Assembly (NCBI GenBank): GCA_044230315.1
Contig: JBGARJ010000014.1
Span: 62,001 to 126,000, forward strand
Source: M3007 sp044230315
GTDB taxonomy: Bacteria; Bacteroidota; Bacteroidia; Chitinophagales; Saprospiraceae
Direction of reading: 5' to 3'
DNA: 64,000 nucleotides
Part shown: positions 32,382 through 43,781 of the stretch, piece by piece
Numbering within the stretch: the first letter of the stretch is position 1
Layout: every line of letters starts with the position of its first letter
Made by a program: the position numbers and the translations under genes
The notes under the pieces: generated by a model
What the model was told of the DNA's origin: nothing
Seen by the model: the letters and a program-made list of their open reading frames with translations, nothing else
The model's database searches: none

Positions 32382-33828
32382 GGCTGGCAAGGGTTTGCAG
32401 GCAACGGCCCTGGTGATCGTATAGTTCCACCTGCAAGGGCATTTTGCCCAGCGCATGGGTGGCGCAACTCAGGCAGGGGTCGTACGCGCGGATCGCCACC
32501 TCTACCCGGTTAAGCATTTCTTCGGTTATTTCGGACTGCCGTTGCAGGGTTTCCCGGGCCACCCAGCGCACGGCGCGGTTCATGGCTTCGTTGTTGTGCG
32601 TCGTGGAAACGATCAGGTTGCAACGGGTGATTTTTCCGCGCTCATCCACCGTATAGTGGTGGGTCAGGGTGCCGCGGGGAGCCTCGATGATGCCGATGCC
32701 TTCGAGCCGCGGCCGGCCGTTGCGCTGCAGGTCGTCACTGAGCAATTCGGGATCGTGCAGGAGCTCGCGCATTATTTCCGCACAGTGCAGCATCTCGATC
32801 AGGCGGGCCCAGTGCGTGTACATGGTGCGGTGGTTGACCCGTTCGCCGGTATAGGCAAAAAAGTCGCGCCGCGCCTGTTCGGCCAACGGCGTAGGGATAA
32901 AGTCGCACACATTGAGGCGGGCCAGCGGGCCCACGCGGTTCCACCCCGTTTCCCGGCCCAGGTGCTTCAGGTAAGGGAACTTCATGTACGACCAGCGTTC
33001 CACCGCTTCGGTGAAATATTTGGCGTAAGCGTCGGTAGGTACGTCCGAAAGGGTGCGGCCCCCGCCGGCGTCGATGGCGCGCAGCCGGCCGTCGTACAGG
33101 TCGAGCGCTCCGTCGGGGCGCACGAGGGCGAGGTGCCCGGAAGGATAGCGGGCAAAGGTGTCGAGCCAATCGCGGTGCCCGTCGTGGTAATTGCGGATAA
33201 AGTGCAGCATCTGCTCCGACCACTCGATCATGGTATCGATCGGAGGCACTTCGCCGCCCATGAGGAAATAATCGCGTTCGGCGGCAGTAAAGGTTTGATA
33301 CATGCCGCCGGGCACGGCCGCCACGCCGTGGATACGCTTGCCCGATATGGCCCGGATGATTTCCTGGCCGAATTTGCGCATCAGTATGCCTTTCCGGGCG
33401 AGCTCTTTGTCCAGTGTTGCGACGCCTACCACATTGCGGTTGGCGGCGGGCGTGCCCGGGCCAAAGAGCAGGTCAGGCGATGCCAGGTAGAAAAAATGCA
33501 GCGCGTGCGACTGAAATACCTGGCCGTAGTGCAGCAACCGGCGCAACTTATCGGCCGCCGGCGCCAGGTTTTCCGGATCGACGCCCACCAACTGGTCGAT
33601 GGCCTTGGCTGCCGCCAGATGGTGGCTCACGGGGCAAATGCCGCACAGGCGCTGCACCAGCACCGGCACTTCCCAATAGGGCCGGCCCTGGATAAAGCGC
33701 TCGAAACCTCGGAATTCTACAATGTGAAAAAAGGCGTTCTCCACGTCGCCCTGATCATCCAGGTGGATCGTTACCCGGCCGTGGCCTTCCACGCGGGTAA
33801 CCGGTTCGATGACTATTTTCCGGGCCAT
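32374..33828 (-). CDS. hoxH: NAD-reducing [NiFe] hydrogenase large subunit
   Basis: A 484-residue catalytic subunit. The nickel-iron site ligands are present: RLCGICPVSHH with Cys62 and Cys65, and DPCLSCATH with Cys452 and Cys455. Cleavage is expected after His458, leaving a 26-residue tail (ALGKMPLQVELYD...). The early VEGHGRVTIHLD segment is also typical. Length and motifs place it in group 3d, the cytoplasmic bidirectional NAD-linked enzymes, close to HoxH of Cupriavidus necator (488 residues by my recollection). Only 3 bases separate it from the fused hoxU-hoxY gene, and it overlaps hoxW. No signal sequence, so cytoplasmic. Confidence 0.95.
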   Translation of the reverse strand: MARKIVIEPVTRVEGHGRVTIHLDDQGDVENAFFHIVEFRGFERFIQGRPYWEVPVLVQRLCGICPVSHHLAAAKAIDQLVGVDPENLAPAADKLRRLLHYGQVFQSHALHFFYLASPDLLFGPGTPAANRNVVGVATLDKELARKGILMRKFGQEIIRAISGKRIHGVAAVPGGMYQTFTAAERDYFLMGGEVPPIDTMIEWSEQMLHFIRNYHDGHRDWLDTFARYPSGHLALVRPDGALDLYDGRLRAIDAGGGRTLSDVPTDAYAKYFTEAVERWSYMKFPYLKHLGRETGWNRVGPLARLNVCDFIPTPLAEQARRDFFAYTGERVNHRTMYTHWARLIEMLHCAEIMRELLHDPELLSDDLQRNGRPRLEGIGIIEAPRGTLTHHYTVDERGKITRCNLIVSTTHNNEAMNRAVRWVARETLQRQSEITEEMLNRVEVAIRAYDPCLSCATHALGKMPLQVELYDHQGRCLQTLASHA

Positions 33829-33831
33829 TTG

Positions 33832-35100
33832 TCAGTCGTATTTGAATTCAGCGTATAAAATGGAGTGCTGTTCGCCCCATAGCAGGTTTTTCACCACTTT
33901 CCAGATGTGGTTGGCCGAGGGCGGGCAACCGGGGATGAAATAATCGATCCGCACGATTTCCTGACAGCCGTACACCTGGTCGAGTATTTTGGGCAGGTCT
34001 TCATGATACGGCACTACGCCCGCATGTTCGCCTACGGTGGCCGGCTGGAGGTAAGCCGTTTCCAGGCATTCGCCCAGTGGGATCGTATTGCGCATAGCGG
34101 GCAAGCCGCCCCAGATCGCGCATTCGCCCACGGCAACGAGGATGTCGCAGTTGCGGCGAAAAGCGCGCAGCGTTTCCACATTTTCCGAATTACAGCACCC
34201 TCCCTCGATCAGACCCAGGTGGCAGCGTTTGGTGAACGTTTTGATGTCGGTAAGCGGCGATTTGTTGAACTCCACCCACTCCACCAGGTCGAGCAAGCCG
34301 GTGTCGATGTCGAGCATCGACATGTGGCAACCGAAACACCCCGCCAGCGATACCGTGGCGACCACTTTTTTTTCGCGGGGGGAGGCAGGCGCAGCCGGTT
34401 TTTTTTCTACGACTGGTTGCTGTATCGAGTGCATATCAAAGGGACGTTCGCCGAAGGGCCGGCTGAGGTTTTTGCCCCGAACGATGATCGCCCCGGTGGG
34501 GCAAATGTGCATGGCATTCAGGGCTTGCGTGTCGCTGAGTTTGGCTTCCTGTTCATAGTCGATCCCGACTACTGTTTCGTTGCCGCGGTTGAGGTAGGTA
34601 AACACCCGCTGGCCGTCGTCGGTAAAAATTTCCTCCACGCAGCGCCGGCATTTGATACAGCGGTTGTGTTCCATGACCACCCGGGTAGGGGTGAAGTCGA
34701 TGATCCGGTCTTTGAACAAGTGCGGAAACCGGGTATTGGCCAGGCCCAGTTCGTAGCCCATGTGCTGCAGGTCGCATGTGCCGCTTTTTTCACAGGCGGG
34801 GCAGAAGTGGTTGCCTTCGGCAAACATCATTTCCAGAATCACTTTCCGCAGGTCGTTCAGGTCGGGCGTATCCACCGTTACCTGAAGGCCTTCCCGCACC
34901 TTTTCGGTGCAGGCCACGCCGGGTTTCCCATCGATGCGGCAGGTGCAGACGCGGCAGGTGCCCAGGGGTTGTTCGAGGTGCGGGTAATAGCACAGCGACG
35001 GGATAAAAATACCGTTTTCGCGGGCTACTTCCACGAGGTTGCGGCCGGCTTCCGCCCGGATGCTCCGGCCATCGATCGAAAAGGTTACGGGATCAGCCAT
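33832..35100 (-). CDS. hoxU-hoxY: fused diaphorase electron-transfer subunit and hydrogenase small subunit (HoxU-HoxY)
   Basis: A single 422-residue reading frame covers two proteins that are normally separate. Residues 1-225 are HoxU: a [2Fe-2S] domain (Cys37, 49, 52, 64), a NuoG-like segment GNHFCPACEKSGTC (His98, Cys100, 103, 109) and a 4Fe-4S site (Cys148, 151, 154, 200). Residues 228-246 are a Pro/Ala/Lys linker. Residues 247-422 are HoxY, with the proximal cluster ligands in GCFGCHMS (255/258), EGGCCNSEN, VGECAIW (327) and PGCPPSANHIW (392). No stop or new start separates them. The start at 35100 overlaps the hoxF stop by 8 bases; a start 8 codons earlier is possible. The fusion would tether the diaphorase to the hydrogenase module. 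Confidence 0.93.
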   Translation of the reverse strand: MADPVTFSIDGRSIRAEAGRNLVEVARENGIFIPSLCYYPHLEQPLGTCRVCTCRIDGKPGVACTEKVREGLQVTVDTPDLNDLRKVILEMMFAEGNHFCPACEKSGTCDLQHMGYELGLANTRFPHLFKDRIIDFTPTRVVMEHNRCIKCRRCVEEIFTDDGQRVFTYLNRGNETVVGIDYEQEAKLSDTQALNAMHICPTGAIIVRGKNLSRPFGERPFDMHSIQQPVVEKKPAAPASPREKKVVATVSLAGCFGCHMSMLDIDTGLLDLVEWVEFNKSPLTDIKTFTKRCHLGLIEGGCCNSENVETLRAFRRNCDILVAVGECAIWGGLPAMRNTIPLGECLETAYLQPATVGEHAGVVPYHEDLPKILDQVYGCQEIVRIDYFIPGCPPSANHIWKVVKNLLWGEQHSILYAEFKYD

Positions 35101-36844
35101 GATGCGTGGCGTTGTACTGTTCATAATCGGCTTCGGCTCGCGTCAGGTCGAAAGCGCGGTTCAGGTCGTCGGCGGTATGACTCAGACGCGGGGCAAAATC
35201 GGCGTGGAATTTTTCCATGGCCATGATCAGCGTGTTGGACGCCGTTTTGCCCAAGCCGCAGCGGCTGGCGGCTTTCATGATGGCGCCCCAGTCGCGGACA
35301 GCCTGCAGGTCGGATTCCCGGGCCAACCCGCGATCCAGTTTTTCCAGTTGCCGCTGGATGATGAAATTGCCGGCCCGGCAAGGCGTACATACGCCGCAGG
35401 ATTCGTGTTTGAAAAAGGCTGAAAAATTCAGCAAAATGCGGAGCAAGTCGCGTTGGCGGTTAAAGATCATGAAGGAGCCGCCACAGCGGATATCCTTGCG
35501 CTGCAGCAGGTCGAGCATGGATATCCGCCGGTCTTTTTCCGCCATGGAAATACACTCGCCGGAAGGGCCGCTCACCTGGATGAAATAGGGATCGTCGGCT
35601 CCGCAATGCCCGAGCAATTCGGCTACAGGCATGCCCCATTCGATTTCGTACAAACCGGGTTGGGCGCAATCGCCCGACACACTGATGAGTTTGGTGCCCG
35701 GGGAGCCGGGAAGCCCGCGCTGGCAATACGCCGCAGCGCCGAGGTCGAGGATATGGGCGGCTGCCGCAAACGTCTCCACGTTGTTGACGAGTGTGGGCTG
35801 CTGCAGGTACCCTTTTTCCACCGGGAAAAACCACTTGGTACGCGGTTCGCCTCGCTTGCCTTCCATCGATTCCAGCAGGGCTGTCTCTTCCCCGCATACA
35901 TAAGCGCCGGCGCCGAGTTGAATGCGAATGTCAAAATCGAAGCCGCGGATACCGCCGGCGTCTTTGCCCAGCAGCCCGGTTTTCCGCAGCCCGGCGATGG
36001 CCGCTTCGACGCGCGGCAACAACCACGTATACTCTCCCCGGAGGTAAATGATCCCTTCGGCGGCGCCGATGGTAAGCCCTGCGATCAGCATGCCTTCGAG
36101 CACCGTTTCGGGGCATACCTGCAGCAAGACACGGTCTTTGAACGTGCCCGGCTCGCCTTCGTCGGCATTGCAAACGACATATTTCGGCACAGCCGCCTGC
36201 TCGCGGCAGGCATTCCATTTCAGCCAGGTCGGGAAAAACGCGCCGCCACGGCCGCTCAGTTCGGCGGTTTTCAAGGCTGCGATCGTGTCCGCGGGGCCGA
36301 GGGCTTGGGCCTGTTGCAGCGCGTTGCCCGGGATGTATGTTTCCCGGAAAAAAACACTCCGGCCATCGGGCGGCCGGTAGCGGATATTGGGCGCTACGGT
36401 GTCGCTCAGATCGGCCGGGGCCTCGCCTTGTTTAATGCGTTCGATGAGCCGGTGCACCTTTTCGGGTGTCAGCCGGGTAAACGGCTGAAAATCGATCAGC
36501 GCCGCGGGTTGCTGGTCGCTCAGGCCGATACAAGGCGTGGTAAACAAACCGAATCGTCCGGAAGGGTCGACGCCGCCGGTTTTTGCGCCCGTCGCCGTTT
36601 CAAAAGCCGTTTGGATGGCGTCCAAACCATTGAATTCGGCGATAATGCTGTTGTCGAGGTAAATTTGGATGGCGCCGGCGGGCTGGCGGTGAAAGAAATG
36701 GTAAAAAGAAGCCACCCCCTCCACTTCGATCGCCGAAACACCCAGCCATGCTGCGCAGGCCTGGATGTCTTCGTCGCGAATGTACCCGCTCCGGCGCTGA
36801 AACGCCCAAAGTCGGTTGAGTAAACCGGTTCGTTCAGGATTCAT
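35093..36844 (-). CDS. hoxF: NAD-reducing hydrogenase diaphorase subunit (NuoE/NuoF-like)
   Basis: A 583-residue flavoprotein. The N-terminal 150 residues are NuoE-like (GYIRDEDIQACAAWLGV, FGLFTTPCIGLSD) but lack the four-cysteine thioredoxin-like cluster set. The rest is NuoF-like: FMN/NADH loop SGRGGAFFPTWLKW, CNADEGEPGTFKDR, YLRGEYTWLL, GEETALLESMEGKRGEPR and the 4Fe-4S ligands ESCGVCTPCRAG plus a later Cys in ASRCGLG. It oxidises or reduces NAD(H) and passes electrons to HoxU. The start at 36844 (MNPERTG) fits the family; earlier in-frame ATGs at 36853 and 36901 only add a hydrophobic leader. First gene of the hox operon, 78 bases after ppdK. Confidence 0.93.
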   Translation of the reverse strand: MNPERTGLLNRLWAFQRRSGYIRDEDIQACAAWLGVSAIEVEGVASFYHFFHRQPAGAIQIYLDNSIIAEFNGLDAIQTAFETATGAKTGGVDPSGRFGLFTTPCIGLSDQQPAALIDFQPFTRLTPEKVHRLIERIKQGEAPADLSDTVAPNIRYRPPDGRSVFFRETYIPGNALQQAQALGPADTIAALKTAELSGRGGAFFPTWLKWNACREQAAVPKYVVCNADEGEPGTFKDRVLLQVCPETVLEGMLIAGLTIGAAEGIIYLRGEYTWLLPRVEAAIAGLRKTGLLGKDAGGIRGFDFDIRIQLGAGAYVCGEETALLESMEGKRGEPRTKWFFPVEKGYLQQPTLVNNVETFAAAAHILDLGAAAYCQRGLPGSPGTKLISVSGDCAQPGLYEIEWGMPVAELLGHCGADDPYFIQVSGPSGECISMAEKDRRISMLDLLQRKDIRCGGSFMIFNRQRDLLRILLNFSAFFKHESCGVCTPCRAGNFIIQRQLEKLDRGLARESDLQAVRDWGAIMKAASRCGLGKTASNTLIMAMEKFHADFAPRLSHTADDLNRAFDLTRAEADYEQYNATHHG

Positions 36845-36922
36845 GAAGATCATAATAGATACTGCTAAAACGGGCAGGATTAACCGGTTTGGCCCGGCCA
36901 ATCCCGCCCATTTGATTGCTGG

Positions 36923-39661
<2,739 letters not shown>

Positions 39662-39821
39662 AACCGCAATATTTTGAATGAACTGCTAAAAAACGGACGC
39701 AACCTACGGGTAGAAATTAGCCCGTTTGGTAGGGAAAATCATCCTTTTAGCTGAATATTATCACCCTCCGACCACGCCAGGCGGCGTTTGGCAGTGTAGC
39801 GGCAGCGCGGTACCTTGTGCA

Positions 39822-40688
39822 ATGGTCTATCCGTTTGCCAAGGTTGAACAAGTACCGCTCCGCAGGCTTCGAAAACGGCTCGGGCAGATCCGGAAGTTTG
39901 CCAAAACGCCCGCCCGGCTGAGCACAAGCCACGGTGATTTGCACCGGTTCCGGGTAGCGCTGAAAACCTGGCGCGCACAATTGCGTTTGTTGCGGGCCAT
40001 CGACCCGACTTTTCCGTATCAGGAAGTGTACCGGCCGTTCAAGCAGATTTTTGCCCAGGCGGGCGCTATCCGGTTCTGGCAATTACAAGGGCAGGTGTTG
40101 GCCGACACGCCTCAGGTGCCCGAAGCCTTCGGCCCGGCCTACCGGGCCTTTGTGCAGCACCGCGTCACCGTCGCCGCGCGCCGCTTGCGCAAAGCCGTTG
40201 CCGCAAGCGACCTGCCCCGTTGGCGCGACTTGAAAGCGGAGTTGCAAAGCGCTGCCCGGTACGGCACGCCGGAGGCAATACAAGGGTATTTTGAAACGCT
40301 GCGCCTGCATATCCGGGCCCAATGTACCGGCCTTGGCCGCCGGCACCGGGAGGCGCTGCACGAGATCCGCAAGGGGTTGAAAGAATATGCCAACAACCGG
40401 CAGTTTGCAACCCGGGCCTGGGGCTTCGACCCCGGCCCGGCGCTGGCTTCCGGTCCGGATCATACGGCGTTGGACGATTTGCTCGGGCAATGGCACGACC
40501 TGGACGCCGCCTGCGTACAACTGGCCCGGGACCTGCAGCGGCAAACCTGGGAACCCGCCGCCCGCAAGCATGGGCAGGAGCTGCTTCGGGTTTGGAAAAA
40601 AGCCGAGCGCATGTTGTGGGACCAGGTGCTGGCCGAACTGCCCTCCGCGCCGATGGGATCAACCCAACAAAGCGGCCAGCTTGCCTAA
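39822..40688 (+). CDS. CHAD-domain protein
   Basis: A 288-residue all-helical protein made of two CHAD half-repeats. The conserved His-containing helices are visible: GDLHRFRVALKTWRAQLRLLR in the first half and EALHEIRKGLKEYANN in the second, plus QWHDLDAACVQLARDL. The surface is rich in Arg and Lys. CHAD domains bind inorganic polyphosphate and often sit near polyphosphate enzymes, but none is visible here. The start at 39822 (MVYPFAK) is chosen because the in-frame upstream part has no family resemblance. It ends 30 bases inside the convergent lipoprotein gene. Divergent from ppdK. Confidence 0.82.
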   Translation: MVYPFAKVEQVPLRRLRKRLGQIRKFAKTPARLSTSHGDLHRFRVALKTWRAQLRLLRAIDPTFPYQEVYRPFKQIFAQAGAIRFWQLQGQVLADTPQVPEAFGPAYRAFVQHRVTVAARRLRKAVAASDLPRWRDLKAELQSAARYGTPEAIQGYFETLRLHIRAQCTGLGRRHREALHEIRKGLKEYANNRQFATRAWGFDPGPALASGPDHTALDDLLGQWHDLDAACVQLARDLQRQTWEPAARKHGQELLRVWKKAERMLWDQVLAELPSAPMGSTQQSGQLA

Positions 40689-41138
40689 TTTGCCAAAGGC
40701 CCGGGCGAAGAACCCGATAAACTTGGCCGCCGCCTTCACCTGGTTGTATTTTTTCTTGAACTTCGGATAAAGGTCGGCAAACTGCTTGGCATACGGTTTC
40801 CGGGCCATGTTGGCGGTGAAAATCCCCTGGTCGATCAGGCTCATTTTGCTGAACTCGCCATTGACCTGCCCGGCGATGGATTCCAGCGCGGCGTTGTTCT
40901 GGTCGTAGTATTTGGCCACCAGTTTGCCGCCTTTTACGGGGTTGATCGGTTTGAGCGCCGTTTCCATGACCCGGATACTGGAGGCCAGCAGCGAATCCAG
41001 CTTTTGCTCGGCCTTCAGGTTCGATTTGGACACCCGGGCGAGCATGCCGTGTTCGGTGGAGAGAAATTGCGTGTAGTTGAAACAGGCCGTGGCCAGGAGC
41101 AGCAACGACAGGGGGAGAAAGCGTCGGACCAATTGCAT
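40659..41138 (-). CDS. lipoprotein, unknown function
   Basis: A 159-residue protein with lipoprotein signal (MQLVRRFLPLSLLLLATACF, lipobox ATAC with Cys at about 19). The mature part is helical and basic, with evenly spaced Lys (FSKMSLIDQGIFTANMARK, LYPKFKKKYNQVKAAAKF) and no cysteines. No family recognised. The start at 41138 is chosen because it begins the signal peptide. Its 3' end overlaps the convergent CHAD gene by 30 bases. Confidence 0.65.
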   Translation of the reverse strand: MQLVRRFLPLSLLLLATACFNYTQFLSTEHGMLARVSKSNLKAEQKLDSLLASSIRVMETALKPINPVKGGKLVAKYYDQNNAALESIAGQVNGEFSKMSLIDQGIFTANMARKPYAKQFADLYPKFKKKYNQVKAAAKFIGFFARAFGKLGKLAALLG

Positions 41139-41530
41139 GAGTGGGAATTTTCGGGGCAAAACGCCCCCGTAACGGCAATTATTTTGTGTAGTTGGGGATT
41201 CGTGCCGGAGCCGGGGGTGTTGATTTTAGGATATGGCGGTTTTGCTGCTGTCCAAAATCTTTAGCCTTTAGGAACGGCTACCCCGTGGGCATAGTTTGCC
41301 AATAGATCAGGCGGTTGACCAATTCCGTAAAACCCGTTGTCGTGCATTTTCAAACGGCAGCCTGGAGGGAAGGCGCATATTCCGGGCAACGTCCGAAAGA
41401 TAGTCGGCCGAAGTTTGAAGACTTCAGCCAGCAAGGGACAGAATAAATTAAAAACATTCCGAAGTGCGCCGGACAGATGAACTAAATACCGCGGGCCGAA
41501 GGGGTGCAATGTTCGGAGCACTACTCTGCT
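41139..41530. other. intergenic region without a supported gene
   Basis: An open frame on the minus strand up to 41521 uses a TTG start, has no homology that I recognise and lacks a signal peptide, so I do not call it. Base composition falls from GC-rich to AT-rich near 41520, the edge of the patch containing the two broken lipoprotein genes. Confidence 0.5.
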
Positions 41531-41974
41531 TATTTTGATTTAGAATCCTCAACTGCTTGAATTAAAAAAGGTAGAACCCTATAAATTGCATAATACTTTG
41601 ACTGATCTAAAAATATGAGAATTTTTTGGCCTTCATTCTTAAGATTTTGCTTTACTAAAGGCACGTTGCTCTTTGCGCATTTCATGTATTTTTCATCTGC
41701 AATAAAATTTCTGGAAATGGCATCAAACCAAGCGTTATATACTGATGGATCAAGTTTTTCAATAGCGTCCGAAAACGAGACGGCATTTGACGAATTCGAG
41801 TAAATACCCGATCCTAAAAAAATTTTTTGCTCAATTCGTCAATCGTTTTGCCTTGGCTGTTTTCACATTCACACAGTTTTTGAATAGCCGAAATTGTAGA
41901 ATCAGCCTTATTTTCAGTGCAACCGAAATTTAGAGCAAACCGATCAATGTGACTAAAAGGAATCGAAATTTCAT
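41531..41974 (-). pseudogene. frame-broken lipoprotein gene
   Basis: Reading the minus strand from the ATG at 41974 gives MKFRFLLVTLIGLL then a stop at 41930. In another frame the text continues NFGCTENKADSTISAIQKL up to the A/T homopolymer run at 41816-41828. In the third frame it goes on through SDAIEKLDPSVYNAWFDAI and KYMKCAKSNVPLVKQNLKN to an end between 41563 and 41531. Adding one base at each break restores a continuous protein of about 145 residues with a perfect lipobox (LLLNFGC). So this is a lipoprotein gene with at least two single-base deletions, either real decay or assembly errors. Strongly AT-rich compared with its neighbours. Confidence 0.65.
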
Positions 41975-42049
41975 AAAAGGAACATTAGATAATAAATCAT
42001 CAAGTTTTATCAGCAAAACCGAAATAATAAAAAAATTCTCTTTCTCCAA

Positions 42050-42429
42050 TTATTGAAACTGTGAGTACTGGGAACTTGCTTTAATAAAATTCATAGCACC
42101 ATCTAAAGTTCCTTCTATATTTTCGCAAATGGTATTTTTTCTGGAGCATTTCCGGTGTAAAAATATAAATACACATTCTGATTACTCTTAGATTGAAAAT
42201 GATTCGTTTTGGCATAAAACAAAATATTTCGGGCACTAACTGAATCTACCTTAAAGTCGGTATCTATATTAATTGTTTTAATTATATTGTTATTTTGATA
42301 CCCTATCCAAGTAGAAACGATCTTAGGATTGCCAGCGGGAGGAGTGGCCACCTGCTCAATAGTATTGTGAGTTTCATTCGAGCCGCACGATGCAAGCAAG
42401 ACAAGAGAAAAAAAAAAAAGCCTATTCAT
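42050..42429 (-). pseudogene. small lipoprotein gene with a probable 3' frameshift
   Basis: From the ATG at 42429 the frame encodes a lipoprotein (MNRLFFFSLVLLASCGSNET, lipobox LASC at about residue 15), followed by TPPAGNPKIVSTWIGYQNNN and NVYLYFYTGNAPEKIPFAKI, with a stop at 42115. One extra A in the six-base A run at 42135-42140 would instead continue the protein (NTICENIEGTLDGAMNFIK ... QYSQFQ) to a stop at 42050. The continuation has natural amino-acid usage, so the stop at 42115 is probably the result of a one-base deletion. No family recognised. AT-rich like the broken gene to its left. Confidence 0.55.
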
Positions 42430-42596
42430 GGTTTTAGTTTTGGTAAGGGAATTAATTTGTTTCAACAAATGTAATTTCTAAAGCAAGAAACAAACTATAA
42501 AAAATGCACCAGCCCTTTAGTCGGGGGCACAAACACCTCCACCAAGCCTTGAGTTTAAAATACACAATTTAGCATATCCCTGCCCAAGCGAAAAAC

Positions 42597-42640
42597 AAAA
42601 AAGGCTAACAATCTGACAAACAGAAAGTTAACCTTTTTTT
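42597..42640 (-). terminator. intrinsic terminator of tRNA-Asp
   Basis: On the minus strand AAAGGTTAAC pairs with GTTAGCCTTT (ten pairs including one G-T) around a 17-base loop, followed by a T-run. It starts a few bases beyond the tRNA 3' end. Confidence 0.75.
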
Positions 42641-42643
42641 ATG

Positions 42644-42717
42644 CGGTCCGGACGGGACTCGAACCCGCGACCTCCGCCGTGACAGGGCGGCATTCTAACC
42701 GACTGAACTACCGAACC
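42644..42717 (-). tRNA. tRNA-Asp (anticodon GTC)
   Basis: The 74-base minus-strand sequence folds as a tRNA: acceptor stem GGTTCGG with CCGGACC, D-loop with GTTCAGTCGGTTAGAATG, anticodon stem-loop GCCGCCCTGTCACGGCGGA with anticodon GTC, and T-arm CGCGGGTTCGAGTCCCGTCC. The discriminator base is G. A full CCA end is not encoded (the genome reads GCAT), so CCA must be added by the nucleotidyltransferase. Confidence 0.95.
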
Positions 42718-42811
42718 GTGCTTTTTTCTAAAAGCGGCGGCAAAGATAAGCGAATGCTTTTTGTTTGCGCAAGCCGAATGGGAAAATTATTTTACCCCGA
42801 ACCCCGGAGTT

Positions 42812-43570
42812 TTATTTATCGAGATGCAGGTGCGACAATACCAGCCGGAACCCGAAAGCCGGTAGTTGGCGGTTGGGGACGCTGCCCCGGTAGGAGGTTC
42901 TGCAGCGGCGGCAGTCGGTGTAATAATTCCCGCCGCGGCCCACCCGCAAAACCGACCCTTCCGGGCCCCGGGGGTTAAACGCCGTTCCCTCGTCGGCGCA
43001 AGCCTGGTAATAGCCTTCGTCAAACCAGTCGATACAGCGTTCGCTCACGTTGCCGCTCATATCGTATATGCCCAGCGCGTTGGGCGCCTTAAGCCCCACC
43101 GGCTTCGTTTCGTTTCCGCTGTTGGCTTCATACCAGCCTACTGCGTCGAGGTTGTCGCTTCCGGCGAATAAAAAAGGGCTTTGGTGCGGACCGCCCCGGG
43201 CGGCGTATTCCCATTCGGCTTCGGTGGGCAAGCGGTAAACGAGGCCAGCCGGGCGCCGGACGGCGGTGCAGCGGTTCAGTTCGGGCAGAAAATCTTTGAC
43301 AATATCGGCCCAGGCGAGGTTCTCGACCGGCCGCTCGTCGCCGGCAAATTCGGATGGGTTGTTGCCGGGGCCCAAAATGGCTTTCCACAGCGCCTGGGTG
43401 ACCAGGTAAATGCCGAGGTAAAAAGTGTCTACCCGAACCGGGTGCGCCGGTTTTTCCCAGGTAAACGGCTCGGGGTTGAATGCACCCATGGTAAAAATGC
43501 CGCCTTCTACCCGGATTAAATCAAACGAAAATCCATTGGCCAGGATTTCGGTATAAATCGTTTCGAGCAT
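42812..43570 (-). CDS. SUMF1 / formylglycine-generating-enzyme-like protein
   Basis: A 252-residue protein of the FGE-sulfatase superfamily. Marks in order: IRVEGGIFTMGAFNPEPF (about 18-35), HPVRVDTFYLGIYLVTQALW, VYRLPTEAEWEYAARGG, NALGIYDMSGNVSERCIDWF, and the closing SVLRVGRGGNYYTDCRRCRTSYRG ... FGFRLVL. The copper-binding cysteine pair of true formylglycine enzymes is not evident, so it may belong to the many homologues with other or unknown roles. No signal peptide with the start at 43570; a longer in-frame upstream frame overlaps accA on the other strand and is rejected. Divergent from accA. Confidence 0.85.
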   Translation of the reverse strand: MLETIYTEILANGFSFDLIRVEGGIFTMGAFNPEPFTWEKPAHPVRVDTFYLGIYLVTQALWKAILGPGNNPSEFAGDERPVENLAWADIVKDFLPELNRCTAVRRPAGLVYRLPTEAEWEYAARGGPHQSPFLFAGSDNLDAVGWYEANSGNETKPVGLKAPNALGIYDMSGNVSERCIDWFDEGYYQACADEGTAFNPRGPEGSVLRVGRGGNYYTDCRRCRTSYRGSVPNRQLPAFGFRLVLSHLHLDK

Positions 43571-43674
43571 AACTGGGCCATTTTTTATCCCGCCTGATTC
43601 GCATGATTCAGGTCTGTAAGCCAGCGCAAAATAAGCCAATATATTGCATGTTTCTTTTTCCCTTCGCCAGTCCG

Positions 43675-43682
43675 TACCTTTG
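43675..43682 (+). promoter_or_regulatory. Bacteroidota -7 element (TACCTTTG)
   Basis: TACCTTTG followed by TCCCCC, 99 bases before the accA start codon. The nearest upstream TTG (43644-43646) is about 28 bases away, wider than usual. Confidence 0.4.
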
Positions 43683-43781
43683 TCCCCCACCCCGAAAACC
43701 GTCGTGTACGGACGGCAACCAATCCGCTTCCCTCCGAAACGAAAACGAAGCCAACTTGTCAAACCACCACTACATTGGACC

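Noticed and set aside
31881..36844. Respiratory complex I genes instead of a hydrogenase
   Set aside because: The large subunit carries both NiFe cysteine pairs and a cleavable tail, and a maturation protease is present; no other nuo genes are near.
41261..41521. Minus-strand frame of 86 codons
   Set aside because: TTG start, no signal peptide or recognised motif, and it sits at a composition boundary.
42644..42717. Integrated element at tRNA-Asp
   Set aside because: Although the AT-rich patch adjoins the tRNA, I found no integrase and no repeated tRNA 3' end, so an island border is not claimed.
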